Below are positions 8,615 to 16,513 of a stretch of 64,000 bases of DNA, piece by piece (within the stretch, counting starts at the first letter, position 1; every line of letters starts with the position of its first letter). The notes below the pieces were generated by a model. It saw only the letters and a list, made by a program, of their open reading frames with translations. It did no database searches and had not been told where the DNA came from. The translations under genes and the position numbers were made by a program. The stretch lies in assembly GCA_031553805.1 (NCBI GenBank), contig JAVBLC010000005.1, positions 248,001 through 312,000 on the forward strand, written 5' to 3'. Source of the stretch: JAITVB01 sp031553805 (lineage in GTDB: Bacteria; Bacteroidota; Bacteroidia; Bacteroidales; Rikenellaceae).

Positions 8615-10435
8615 ATGTCAAACGAAAACGAAGAAAAGGTAGTTGTAAAGAACGCCTCGGCCCCGATCGAAAACTTCGACTGGAACGCCTTCGAAAACGA
8701 CCTGGACCTCTACAAAGAGTCCAAAGAAACGATCACCGACAAGTATGACCAAACCCTCTCGAAGATCCAGGTGGGCGAAGTGGTCGAAGGTACCGTGATC
8801 GGCATCAACAAACGCGAAGTCGTAGTCAACATCGGTTACAAATCGGACGGCGTGATCGCCGTGGCCGAATTCCGCTACAACCCCGAACTCGCCATCGGCG
8901 AAAAGGTAGAAGTCTATGTCGAAAGCGCCGAAGACAAAAAAGGCCAGCTGCTGCTCTCGCACAAGAAAGCCCGCCAGCTCCGCTCGTGGGACCGCGTGAA
9001 CGAAGCGCTCGAAAAAGACGAAATCATCAAAGGTTACATCAAGTGTCGCACCAAGGGCGGTATGATCGTCGACGTATTCGGCATCGAAGCCTTCTTGCCC
9101 GGTTCGCAAATCGACGTGAAACCGATCCGCGACTACGATATATATGTAGGTAAAACGATGGAATTCAAGGTGGTGAAGATCAACCAGGAATTCCGCAACG
9201 TGGTGGTATCGCACAAGGCGCTGATCGAGGCTGAACTCGAACAGCAGAAGAGCGAAATCATCTCGAAACTCGAAAAAGGCCAGATCCTCGAAGGTACGGT
9301 TAAGAACATCACCTCGTACGGTGTGTTCATCGACCTGGGCGGCGTAGACGGTCTGATCCACATCACCGACCTGAGCTGGGGCCGTGTAAACCACCCCGAA
9401 GAAGTCCTCTCGCTGGACGAAAAACTCAACGTCGTTATCCTCGACTTCGACGATGCCAAGAAGCGCATCGCCCTGGGTCTGAAGCAACTCTCGGCCCATC
9501 CGTGGGACGCCCTGAGCGAAGGTCTCAAGGTAGGTGACAAAGTGAAAGGCCGCGTGGTGGTTATGGCCGACTATGGTGCGTTCGTTGAGATCGCCCCGGG
9601 TGTCGAAGGCCTGATCCACGTATCGGAAATGTCGTGGTCGCAGCACCTGCGCTCGGCCCAGGATTTCCTGAAAGTGGGCGACGAAATCGAAGCCGTGATC
9701 CTTACCCTCGACCGCGAAGAGCGCAAAATGTCGCTCGGCATCAAACAACTCACCCCCGATCCGTGGGAAGGCATCGAAACCCGCTACACCGTGGGCAGCA
9801 AACACTCGGCCCGCGTGCGCAACTTCACCAACTTCGGTGTGTTCGTTGAGATCGAAGAGGGCGTCGACGGCCTGATCCACATCTCGGACCTGAGTTGGAC
9901 GAAGAAGATCAAGCATCCGTCGGAATTCACCCACATCGGTGCCAACATCGACGTAGTGGTGCTCGAAATCGACAAGGACAACCGCCGCCTGAGCCTCGGC
10001 CACAAACAGCTCGAAGAAAACCCCTGGAACGAACTCGAAGGTATCTTTACCCCCGACTCGATCCACGAAGGGACGATCCTCGAACTGAACGACAAGGGCG
10101 CCGTAGTTTCCCTGCCCGAAGGCGTGGAAGGCTTCGTGACCATCCGCCAACTCACCAAGGAAGACGGCACTACCGCCAAAGTAGGCGAAGTGCTGCCGTT
10201 CAAGGTGGTTGAATTCTCGAAGGGTACCAAGCGCATCGTTCTCTCGCACTCGCGCATCCACGACGAAGCCAAACGTCAGGAAGAACGCGAAGAACGCGCC
10301 GACAAGAAAGCCAAGGAAAGCTCGACGCAAAGCGCCGTGAAGAAAATCAACGCCCAGACCGAGAAAACGACCCTCGGCGACCTGGACGCCTTGGCTGAAC
10401 TGAAAGCCCAGATGGAAGAAGACGCTAAAAAGTAA
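8615..10435 (+). CDS. rpsA: 30S ribosomal protein S1
   Basis: A 606-residue RNA-binding ribosomal protein that helps mRNA bind the small subunit. It contains six S1 (OB-fold) repeats, seen from recurring blocks such as VGEVVEGTVIGINKREVVVNIG, GQILEGTVKNITSYGVFIDLGG-VDGLIHITDLSW, GVEGLIHVSEMSW and GVDGLIHISDLSW. Charged tails are present at both ends. The length matches Bacteroidota S1. Codon use is strongly biased, as expected for a highly expressed gene. rnz follows after 16 nt and is probably read through. Confidence 0.98.
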   Translation: MSNENEEKVVVKNASAPIENFDWNAFENDLDLYKESKETITDKYDQTLSKIQVGEVVEGTVIGINKREVVVNIGYKSDGVIAVAEFRYNPELAIGEKVEVYVESAEDKKGQLLLSHKKARQLRSWDRVNEALEKDEIIKGYIKCRTKGGMIVDVFGIEAFLPGSQIDVKPIRDYDIYVGKTMEFKVVKINQEFRNVVVSHKALIEAELEQQKSEIISKLEKGQILEGTVKNITSYGVFIDLGGVDGLIHITDLSWGRVNHPEEVLSLDEKLNVVILDFDDAKKRIALGLKQLSAHPWDALSEGLKVGDKVKGRVVVMADYGAFVEIAPGVEGLIHVSEMSWSQHLRSAQDFLKVGDEIEAVILTLDREERKMSLGIKQLTPDPWEGIETRYTVGSKHSARVRNFTNFGVFVEIEEGVDGLIHISDLSWTKKIKHPSEFTHIGANIDVVVLEIDKDNRRLSLGHKQLEENPWNELEGIFTPDSIHEGTILELNDKGAVVSLPEGVEGFVTIRQLTKEDGTTAKVGEVLPFKVVEFSKGTKRIVLSHSRIHDEAKRQEEREERADKKAKESSTQSAVKKINAQTEKTTLGDLDALAELKAQMEEDAKK

Positions 10436-10451
10436 TCCTCCTCCTGCCGCG

Positions 10452-11384
10452 ATGACCTTCAACGTTACCATACTCGGTAGCGGATCGGCCAACCCGACGG
10501 CGGATAAACACAGCGCTGCTCACGTACTCAATGTACGTGAGCAGTTTTATTTGGTCGACTGCGGCGAAGGGGCGCAGATCCAGATGCGGCGCTACGGCAT
10601 CCATCCACTAAAAATCAACGCCATCTTCATCAGCCACTTGCACGGCGACCATGTGTTCGGCCTGCCCGGCCTGATCTCGACGCTGAATTTCCAGGGGCGG
10701 AAACAACCGCTCCACATCTTCGGCCCGGCGCCGCTGGGCGAAATCATCGAAAATCACAAGAAATACTTCGATCAACACCTCGAATACGAGATCGTCGTCC
10801 ATGAGGTCGACACGCGCAAACACACGCTGATCTTTGAAAACAAGGTGATGGAGGTTTTTTCGATCCCGCTGCGCCACACCATCCCGGCGACGGGTTTTCT
10901 ATTCCGCGAAAAAGTTCCGCCGCTGAACGTAAAGAAATACGCCTTAGAGAAATACGGGCTTTCGCTGGCACAAATCGTCGCCCTCAAGCGGGGGGAAGAC
11001 GTCCTGTTGGAAAACGGGGAACGGATTCCGAACGACGCGTGTACCTACATCCCCTACGAACCGCGTGCCTATGCCTATTGCAGCGACACGCAGGCTTCGG
11101 GAAAAGTGGCGTCGATCGTCGCGGGCGTCGACCTGCTCTACCACGAAGCGACTTACCTCGAGTCGGAAAAAGCGCTTGCAAAAACCTCGGGCCACTCGAC
11201 CGCGCTGCAAGCCGCAAAAATCGCCGCCTCGGCCGGTGCAAAACAGCTTTTGCTCGGTCATTTCTCTTCGCGATATAAAGACGAATCGGTTTTCCGCGAA
11301 GAAGCAAAAACACTCTTCGAAAATGTATTGCTCGCCGAAGAGGGAAAAACATTTGCGATTCCGCTCGCGCGTCACTATCTTTAA
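10452..11384 (+). CDS. rnz: Ribonuclease Z (tRNA 3' endonuclease)
   Basis: Removes 3' trailers from tRNA precursors. This 310-residue metallo-beta-lactamase-fold protein has the zinc motif HLHGDH at residues 62-67, the substrate block LGSGSANPT near the N terminus, an RHTIPATGFLF histidine, the YCSDT aspartate, and the C-terminal LLLGHFSSRY histidine. The length is typical for the short bacterial form. It starts 16 nt after rpsA and ends 6 nt before the next gene, so it is likely in the same transcript. Confidence 0.96.
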   Translation: MTFNVTILGSGSANPTADKHSAAHVLNVREQFYLVDCGEGAQIQMRRYGIHPLKINAIFISHLHGDHVFGLPGLISTLNFQGRKQPLHIFGPAPLGEIIENHKKYFDQHLEYEIVVHEVDTRKHTLIFENKVMEVFSIPLRHTIPATGFLFREKVPPLNVKKYALEKYGLSLAQIVALKRGEDVLLENGERIPNDACTYIPYEPRAYAYCSDTQASGKVASIVAGVDLLYHEATYLESEKALAKTSGHSTALQAAKIAASAGAKQLLLGHFSSRYKDESVFREEAKTLFENVLLAEEGKTFAIPLARHYL

Positions 11385-11390
11385 GACGCG

Positions 11391-12767
11391 ATGAAAAAAC
11401 TACTTACCCTATTTTTGCTGCTGCTCCCCACCCTGCTTTTCGGAAACGGCGGGCCGGTCTACGTCGGGTCGTCGGTCACCGGGACGGGCAATCCGCGTTT
11501 CCTCCACGTGAAAGAGGTGGAATTACTAAGCGAGGTGCTCTATTTTCAACTCCGTAACGACTACACCCGCGTGTCGGTGACCTATCTGCTGGCCAATCAG
11601 TCGGACAAGGTGTTGAGCGGCATCGAATACGGTTTTCCGGTCGACTATTTCGTCAACGAAGGTTATGAGGAAGAGCCGCAATCGACACTCAGGTGGCGCG
11701 ACGACTACACGTTCGACTTCCATTTTACCTACAATGGCAAACCACTGACAGTGAGCACCCGCGACGAGCAGGTCGAAATGCAGGAACGAGAATTGCCGGA
11801 AAGCCTTTATTGGCATGGTTCGCTCCTTGGCCGGTCTGCCGAAGATGATCACCGCCGCCGCTGGTTCTTCACCACGCTCGACATGGCTCCCGGGCAGATC
11901 GTGCGCCTGGAGGTGGACTATGTGATCAAGAACGGCTTTTTCGATTACGGCGACGTGAGCCATGACCGCCAACTGCTCTACGACCTTTCGCCCGCGTCGC
12001 ATTGGGGCGACGGCGCCGTGCGCGACCTGCAGATCGTGATCGACGCTTCGGAACTGATCGCCCACGGCGGCTATGTCCGCCAACTGATCGCCCCGGAATT
12101 TTACCGGACACTCGAAGAAACGTCCGGTAATCCGATCGAGATCGGGCCCGAAGGCGTTTACCGCTATCACGACACCGACTTTTCGCTGGCCGATGCCCAA
12201 CCGATTTACTACGCCTACACCTCCGACCGCTGGGACTTTTTTCTGACCCGCATCGGCCCGGACAAATACACCATGAAGGTGTCGAGCGAGCAACAGGCTT
12301 ACCCGGCGAAAAACCTGCAGGACCTTGATTTTTCGAACGCCTGGGTGCCGGCCAAGCGCGACACCGAGCCGTGGATCGAATATACGTTCCGCGAACCGAT
12401 GCTCGTTGGCGGGTTTTTCATGTCGCCCGGCTACCTGAAATCAGAAAAAACCTACACCGAAAACAACCGGGTGCGGGTCATGCGCATTGAGGTTGAGTAT
12501 GAAGACGGAACGGTCGTCACCGAAGAGTTCGGCGGCCTCGAAGATTGCGACTACTGCGATTTTACGGACCACCCCTACTCACCCGTCAATTTCTGGTGGC
12601 CGGGCTACCGCCCCTATGAAAACAGCGGGCCGCATGTTGTTTTCGACTTCGAATATATTTTCGATTACGACAGCATCCGGCGCATCCGCTTCACCATCAC
12701 GGGCGTGTGGCCCGGATCGAAATACGACGACACCTGTATCTCAGAAATATTCCTATTCGCATGGTAA
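11391..12767 (+). CDS. Secreted protein with discoidin/NADase-type glycan-binding-like C-terminal domain
   Basis: A 458-residue protein with a signal peptide (FLLLLPTLLFG, about residues 1-18). The N-terminal part looks like a beta-sandwich region (LRNDYTRVSVTYLLANQS). The C-terminal part from about residue 300 (SSEQQAYPAKNLQDLDFSNAW, WIEYTFREPMLVGGF, RVRVMRIEVEYEDG) has the pattern of the discoidin-like domain named NADase-type glycan-binding. That assignment is from pattern only. No catalytic motif is recognised. It overlaps the start of the following hydrolase gene by 7 nt, so the two are translationally coupled. Confidence 0.6.
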   Translation: MKKLLTLFLLLLPTLLFGNGGPVYVGSSVTGTGNPRFLHVKEVELLSEVLYFQLRNDYTRVSVTYLLANQSDKVLSGIEYGFPVDYFVNEGYEEEPQSTLRWRDDYTFDFHFTYNGKPLTVSTRDEQVEMQERELPESLYWHGSLLGRSAEDDHRRRWFFTTLDMAPGQIVRLEVDYVIKNGFFDYGDVSHDRQLLYDLSPASHWGDGAVRDLQIVIDASELIAHGGYVRQLIAPEFYRTLEETSGNPIEIGPEGVYRYHDTDFSLADAQPIYYAYTSDRWDFFLTRIGPDKYTMKVSSEQQAYPAKNLQDLDFSNAWVPAKRDTEPWIEYTFREPMLVGGFFMSPGYLKSEKTYTENNRVRVMRIEVEYEDGTVVTEEFGGLEDCDYCDFTDHPYSPVNFWWPGYRPYENSGPHVVFDFEYIFDYDSIRRIRFTITGVWPGSKYDDTCISEIFLFAW

Positions 12768-13945
12768 AGAAAATTTTCGTCATTTTCGTCGGTGCGCTGA
12801 CGATCGGCGGCGTGGCGGCCGGCCAAGAAAAACGGGAAAACTACGAAGTCGAGTTCGGCACGCCCGTCTACTACAAGGAAATTCTAAAAACGCTCACCTT
12901 CCCCCTTTCGTGGCAGAAGGCGGGGCAACACATGAGTTACAGCGCGTGGAACCGGATGGCGACCGACAAAATGCGGGAACTGATGCGGCCCCTGCCTCCC
13001 GATGCTCCGTTCGATTGCCAGATCGTGGCTACCGAACAGCGCGACGGCTACAAGGCCCACAAGATCGAATTCAACATTTCGGGATGGGCGCGGGTGCCGG
13101 CCTACTTGCTTGTCCCTAACGTTGCATTGCAAGTTCCGGAAGGTGGAAAGAAACTTCCCGCTCTGGTAATGCTGCACGACCACGGAGCGCAATTTTATAT
13201 CGGAAAAGAAAAAATGGTGCGCCCGTTCGACGTCGAGCCCGAAGTCGCCGAAAAAGCCCAGGCGTGGGTCGACCAGCTTTACAGCGGCCGCTACGTGGGC
13301 GACGATTATGCCCGGCAAGGCTATGTCGTGCTGTCGGTCGACGCCCTGTTCTGGGGCGAACGGGGACGCAGGGAGGGTGTGCTTTATGACGCACAGCAAG
13401 CCCTGTCGGCCAACCTGCTGCAAATGGGCATGAACTGGACCGGGGTGATTGTTCACGACGATATGCGCAGTGTCGATTTGCTGGCTTCGTTGCCTTATGT
13501 CGATCCGGAGCGGATCGGGGCCGTCGGCTTTTCAATGGGATCGTACCGGGCATGGATGCTGACCGCACTCAAGAAAGAGGTGGCGGCTGGCGTGGCAATC
13601 TGCTGGATGAACACCACCGAGCTGCTGATGACGCCCAACAATAATCAATTGAAGGGCGGTTCGGCCTACTCGATGCTCGTGCCCGGCATGGCCAACTGGC
13701 TCGATTACCCCCATGTGGCGAGCCTCGCCTGCCCGCGGGCGCTGCTGCTGTTCAATGGTCTACAAGACAAACTATTTCCGGTGGCGGGGGTAGAGTCGTG
13801 CTACAGTCAGATGCGCGAAGTGTGGCGTAGTCAGGGTGCCGACGACAAGTTGGTCACCAAACTCTGGGACGCGCCCCATGTCTTTAACGCCGATATGCAG
13901 GCTGAGGTCAACGTCTTTCTCTCTAAACACCTGAAAGCAAAATAA
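12761..13945 (+). CDS. Secreted alpha/beta hydrolase, dienelactone-hydrolase/acetyl-esterase-like
   Basis: A 394-residue protein beginning MVKKIFVIFVGALTIGGVAAG, a signal peptide. The in-frame ATG 54 nt upstream would lie inside the previous gene and would spoil the signal peptide, so the ATG at 12761 is used. Alpha/beta-hydrolase landmarks are LVMLHDHGAQFY (oxyanion region), the nucleophile elbow GFSMGS, and a late DAPHVFN histidine. The substrate is unknown. Related secreted hydrolases in Bacteroidota act on acyl groups of plant polysaccharides, which would fit the nearby pectate lyases, but that is inference. Confidence 0.8.
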   Translation: MVKKIFVIFVGALTIGGVAAGQEKRENYEVEFGTPVYYKEILKTLTFPLSWQKAGQHMSYSAWNRMATDKMRELMRPLPPDAPFDCQIVATEQRDGYKAHKIEFNISGWARVPAYLLVPNVALQVPEGGKKLPALVMLHDHGAQFYIGKEKMVRPFDVEPEVAEKAQAWVDQLYSGRYVGDDYARQGYVVLSVDALFWGERGRREGVLYDAQQALSANLLQMGMNWTGVIVHDDMRSVDLLASLPYVDPERIGAVGFSMGSYRAWMLTALKKEVAAGVAICWMNTTELLMTPNNNQLKGGSAYSMLVPGMANWLDYPHVASLACPRALLLFNGLQDKLFPVAGVESCYSQMREVWRSQGADDKLVTKLWDAPHVFNADMQAEVNVFLSKHLKAK

Positions 13946-13947
13946 TA

Positions 13948-13980
13948 AAAAAAACGGAAGAAAAAATCTTCCGTTTTTTT
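13948..13980. terminator. Bidirectional terminator
   Basis: A 14-bp stem (arm AAAAAAACGGAAGA at 13948-13961, partner 13967-13980) with a 5-nt loop, A-rich on the left and T-rich on the right. It serves both the hydrolase gene (plus) and the anti-sigma gene (minus, stop at 13982). Confidence 0.85.
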
Positions 13981-13981
13981 A

Positions 13982-14365
13982 TCACTTTTCTTCCGCCATC
14001 CGCTGTCGGTAACGACTCCGGATAAGCGTATCGGCCATAAGCAGGAGCAGCGCGCAACCGCAAATGAAGCCCCACATCCGGTAGCCGGAAAAGTCGATCT
14101 CGCGAAAACCGGAGAAGTCGAGTTTTGTAACCAGGCCGGCCAACGGTATATCATAGCCGTAATGGAGGATCGTCGCCGGAACGGCCAGCAGGCCGAGCGC
14201 CCCGGCTGTGGCATAAAGCAATCCCCGGACATAGGTGCGTTTCGCCCGGCGGGCCTTTTCGCGGGCTTGCGCCTGTTCCAGTATGTTTTGTCGCAACCGG
14301 ACTGGCATCTCTTCGTGCGGCAGTCGGTCGAACAGGCTTTTCAGGTATTGGTCATCCGTTTTCAT
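13982..14365 (-). CDS. Small two-helix membrane protein, probable anti-sigma factor
   Basis: A 127-residue protein read from the ATG at 14365. A SD-like AAGAAG lies 6 nt upstream, and the start overlaps the sigma gene end (14352) by 14 nt, indicating translational coupling. The N-terminal 50 residues are charged and helical (LKSLFDRLPHEEMPVRLRQ), resembling a zinc-free anti-sigma domain. Two membrane helices follow (GLLYATAGALGLLAVPATI and MWGFICGCALLLLMADTLI). There is no sequence proof of sigma binding. The assignment rests on size, topology and coupling to the ECF gene. Confidence 0.7.
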   Translation of the reverse strand: MKTDDQYLKSLFDRLPHEEMPVRLRQNILEQAQAREKARRAKRTYVRGLLYATAGALGLLAVPATILHYGYDIPLAGLVTKLDFSGFREIDFSGYRMWGFICGCALLLLMADTLIRSRYRQRMAEEK

Positions 14366-14912
14366 ATCCATCTTCTTGTATGCAAACATATATTTTTTTC
14401 CGGATCCGGTGAAGTTTTACTTTGACATTAGAAAGCGAAAGGCCTGTAATGCAAGAAAGTTCTTCCACACTTTTATCGTCATAATAGAATAGGGTAATCA
14501 GCATCGCCTCATCGGCCGGCAGGCGGGCCAACGCCTTTTCCAATGCGGCCAACGACGCTTCGCCATCCTTCCTTTCCATAGGTGGCGACTCATCGGCCGC
14601 CTGTTTTTCGAGGATATCTCCACCGACCGACACGCCCCGCCTCTTGTTTTTGCGCAAGGCCGATATCGCGTGGTTGTAGGCTATCCGATAGATCCACGTC
14701 GACAACGAACTCTCGCCCCGGTAGTGCCCGATGTGATCGAACACCTTTAGAAAAACGTCCTGGGTCAGCTCCTCGGCGTCCTCGCGGCTGCCTACGATAC
14801 GGCAAATCGTCGAAAACACGGCCCTCCCGAAACGGTCGATCAACACGGGGTATCCCCCCGCGTCGCCCGACCGGATCCGCTCGGCCAGATGGTTGTCTTC
14901 GGCAATCCCCAT
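14352..14912 (-). CDS. ECF RNA polymerase sigma factor
   Basis: A 186-residue sigma-70 family protein. Region 2 includes VLIDRFGRAVFSTICRIVGSR, the DAEELTQDVFLKVF helix and the STWIYRIAYNHAIS promoter-melting segment. Region 4 includes LPADEAMLITLFYYDDKSVEELSCITGLS and the SNVKVKLHRIRKK recognition helix. It is coupled to a membrane anti-sigma candidate. The -10 and -35 boxes just upstream (14928-14955) match those of the divergent gene, suggesting autoregulation. Confidence 0.94.
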   Translation of the reverse strand: MGIAEDNHLAERIRSGDAGGYPVLIDRFGRAVFSTICRIVGSREDAEELTQDVFLKVFDHIGHYRGESSLSTWIYRIAYNHAISALRKNKRRGVSVGGDILEKQAADESPPMERKDGEASLAALEKALARLPADEAMLITLFYYDDKSVEELSCITGLSLSNVKVKLHRIRKKIYVCIQEDGYENG

Positions 14913-14927
14913 TCCTGTTTTTCCTTA

Positions 14928-14955
14928 TTGACGCAAATATTTCGATAAAGTTACA
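14928..14955 (-). promoter_or_regulatory. ECF-type promoter of the sigma operon
   Basis: Minus strand: TGTAAC at 14955-14950, a 16-nt spacer, CGTCAA at 14933-14928, 16 nt before the sigma ATG. The same boxes and spacing occur on the plus strand at 14977-15004. This is the geometry expected of ECF promoters (-35 ending AAC, -10 CGTC). Confidence 0.7.
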
Positions 14956-14976
14956 CGAAAAAAAATACCACCCAGA

Positions 14977-15004
14977 TGTAACCATTACAAAAAAATGCCG
15001 TCAA
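14977..15004 (+). promoter_or_regulatory. ECF-type promoter of the divergent membrane protein gene
   Basis: TGTAAC at 14977-14982, a 16-nt spacer, CGTCAA at 14999-15004, 43 nt before the ATG at 15048. The two boxes are identical to those of the sigma gene's own promoter, so this gene is a likely direct target. Confidence 0.7.
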
Positions 15005-15047
15005 ACTGGCAAACGGAACAAATTCACTCACACAAAACCAAAATGCT

Positions 15048-15446
15048 ATGATGGAAGACATTATCATTCCTGTAGTCGTCGGAATCGTGACTTACGGAAT
15101 TTACAAACTGTTCGAACTTTTCGTGCGAAGAAAAGAGCGACTGACGATTATCGAAAAAATCGACTTTTCGGGCGGCGACGACAAAAAACCGATGGACCTC
15201 AGCTTCGGTGAAAATTCCGGAAAATTCCCCGCCTTGCGATTGGGAAGCCTCTTTGCCGGCATCGGCCTGGGACTGTTGATCGCCTTTATTGTCTCTTCCT
15301 GCCTTTATCCGATGTCGATTTGGGAAAATATGGGCCACAAGACAAGGGAGATAGTTGGTGTTCTTTACGGCGGTAGTATTTTTCTTTTCGGCGGCATCGG
15401 GTTGCTGGTGTCTTTTGTCATCGAAAAGAAACTCTGGAATAAATGA
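15048..15446 (+). CDS. Small membrane protein, DUF6249-like
   Basis: A 132-residue protein with an N-terminal membrane helix (IIIPVVVGIVTYGIYKLFELF), a short polar loop, and two more helices (LGSLFAGIGLGLLIAFIVSS and VLYGGSIFLFGGIGLLVSFVI). The helix-RRKERLTIIEK layout resembles DUF6249 proteins, which are often encoded beside ECF sigma factors. Its function is unknown. It is divergent from the sigma/anti-sigma pair and has a matching ECF promoter. Confidence 0.75.
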   Translation: MMEDIIIPVVVGIVTYGIYKLFELFVRRKERLTIIEKIDFSGGDDKKPMDLSFGENSGKFPALRLGSLFAGIGLGLLIAFIVSSCLYPMSIWENMGHKTREIVGVLYGGSIFLFGGIGLLVSFVIEKKLWNK

Positions 15447-15455
15447 CCCGCAAAA

Positions 15456-15499
15456 TAAACGGGAATGGCGGCCGAGAATTCGGCCGCCATTCCCGTTTA
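15456..15499. terminator. Strong bidirectional terminator
   Basis: A perfect 20-bp stem (15456-15475 with 15480-15499; arm core AAACGGGAATGGCGGCCGA) with a 4-nt loop. It lies between the convergent DUF6249-like and YiaK-like genes, which end at 15446 and 15505. Confidence 0.85.
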
Positions 15500-15504
15500 A
15501 AGCA

Positions 15505-16503
15505 TTACATCTCCCGGATCCGTTGCCAGATCGCCTCGTTGACCGGAATGCCCGACCGCAGGTTTTCCTTGCGGGTGGCCAACGTCCGTTCACCGGGATA
15601 ATAAACTTTCCCATCCGGTTCCAAAGGCGCGGCCGAGTGGACGTAATCGAGGGTTTCGCCCACGATCCGTTCGACCAGATCAGACGACGAGGTACGCAAC
15701 ACGTCGACGGCGATGAAAATCTGCGAAACGCCATACTCTTCGCCTTGCGGGCGGTAGTCTTTGGCGCTTTTGCCGCCCGAGAGCGCGGCCGCCATCAGGT
15801 CGAGCAGCATCGAAAGGCCTGAGCCTTTCCAGTAGCCGATCGGCAGGGCGCACCACGTGCGCTCGACCGTTGCCGGATCGGTCGTCAACCGGCCCTGTTC
15901 GTCATAGCCGCCGGGGTATGGAAGCTGCTCGCCGCGCAAGCGGTATTGCTCCATCTGCCCGTACGAAAACTGCGACATCGCGGTGTCGACCACCACGTGG
16001 CCCTCTTTTCGCGGCACAGCCATCACCAACGGGTTGTTGCCCAGCCGCGCCTCGCGGGCGCCCCAGGCCGCCATGCTGACGATGGCGTTGGTCCAGCAGA
16101 TGCCAATGCATCCGGCCTCGGCCGCCTGCCAGCCGTAGGTGCCGCCCCTGAGCCAATGGTTCGTGTTGCGCACGGCGACACAGCCAATGCCGTGTTCGCG
16201 CGCCAGGGCGATCGCCCGGTCCATCATCCGGGTGGCGGTCACGTTGCCCAGGCCCTGATTGCCGCCCCATTGTTCGAAAGCGCCAAAGGAAGCGAGCAAT
16301 TCCGGAGAAGTGTTCGGATGAATGAAATCGCGTTCGAGCAATTCGACGATTTTCGGAAAACGGTTCACCCCGTGCGAAGCCACGCCGTCGAGGCTGTTCG
16401 ACGCAAAGAGGCGAGCCGCCAGTGCGGCGGTCCCCTCTCCCACTCCTTTCTTCCGCAACACACGGTCGAATTCGGTGACCAATTCGTCGTATTTCAGCCT
16501 CAT
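15505..16503 (-). CDS. yiaK: LDH2/MDH2 family dehydrogenase, 3-dehydro-L-gulonate 2-dehydrogenase-like
   Basis: A 332-residue NAD(P)-dependent oxidoreductase of the malate/L-lactate (LDH2) family, closest in motif pattern to YiaK, which reduces 2,3-diketo-L-gulonate. Landmarks are SLDGVASHGVNRFP with the family histidine, NTNHWLRGGTYGW, GNNPLVMAVPR and GYWKGSGLSMLLDLMAA. It is the last gene of the arabinose operon, 10 nt after araB. Its role there is not explained by the L-arabinose pathway. It may feed a related sugar or sugar acid (L-gulonate, L-lyxose type) into the same pentose-phosphate intermediates. The symbol is by family resemblance. Confidence 0.82.
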   Translation of the reverse strand: MRLKYDELVTEFDRVLRKKGVGEGTAALAARLFASNSLDGVASHGVNRFPKIVELLERDFIHPNTSPELLASFGAFEQWGGNQGLGNVTATRMMDRAIALAREHGIGCVAVRNTNHWLRGGTYGWQAAEAGCIGICWTNAIVSMAAWGAREARLGNNPLVMAVPRKEGHVVVDTAMSQFSYGQMEQYRLRGEQLPYPGGYDEQGRLTTDPATVERTWCALPIGYWKGSGLSMLLDLMAAALSGGKSAKDYRPQGEEYGVSQIFIAVDVLRTSSSDLVERIVGETLDYVHSAAPLEPDGKVYYPGERTLATRKENLRSGIPVNEAIWQRIREM

Positions 16504-16513
16504 CTTTCGGAAA

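Noticed and set aside
14082..15200. Shared short motif IDFSG in the anti-sigma candidate and in the divergent membrane protein
   Set aside because: Five residues are too few to argue a binding interface, and no further similarity is seen around them.
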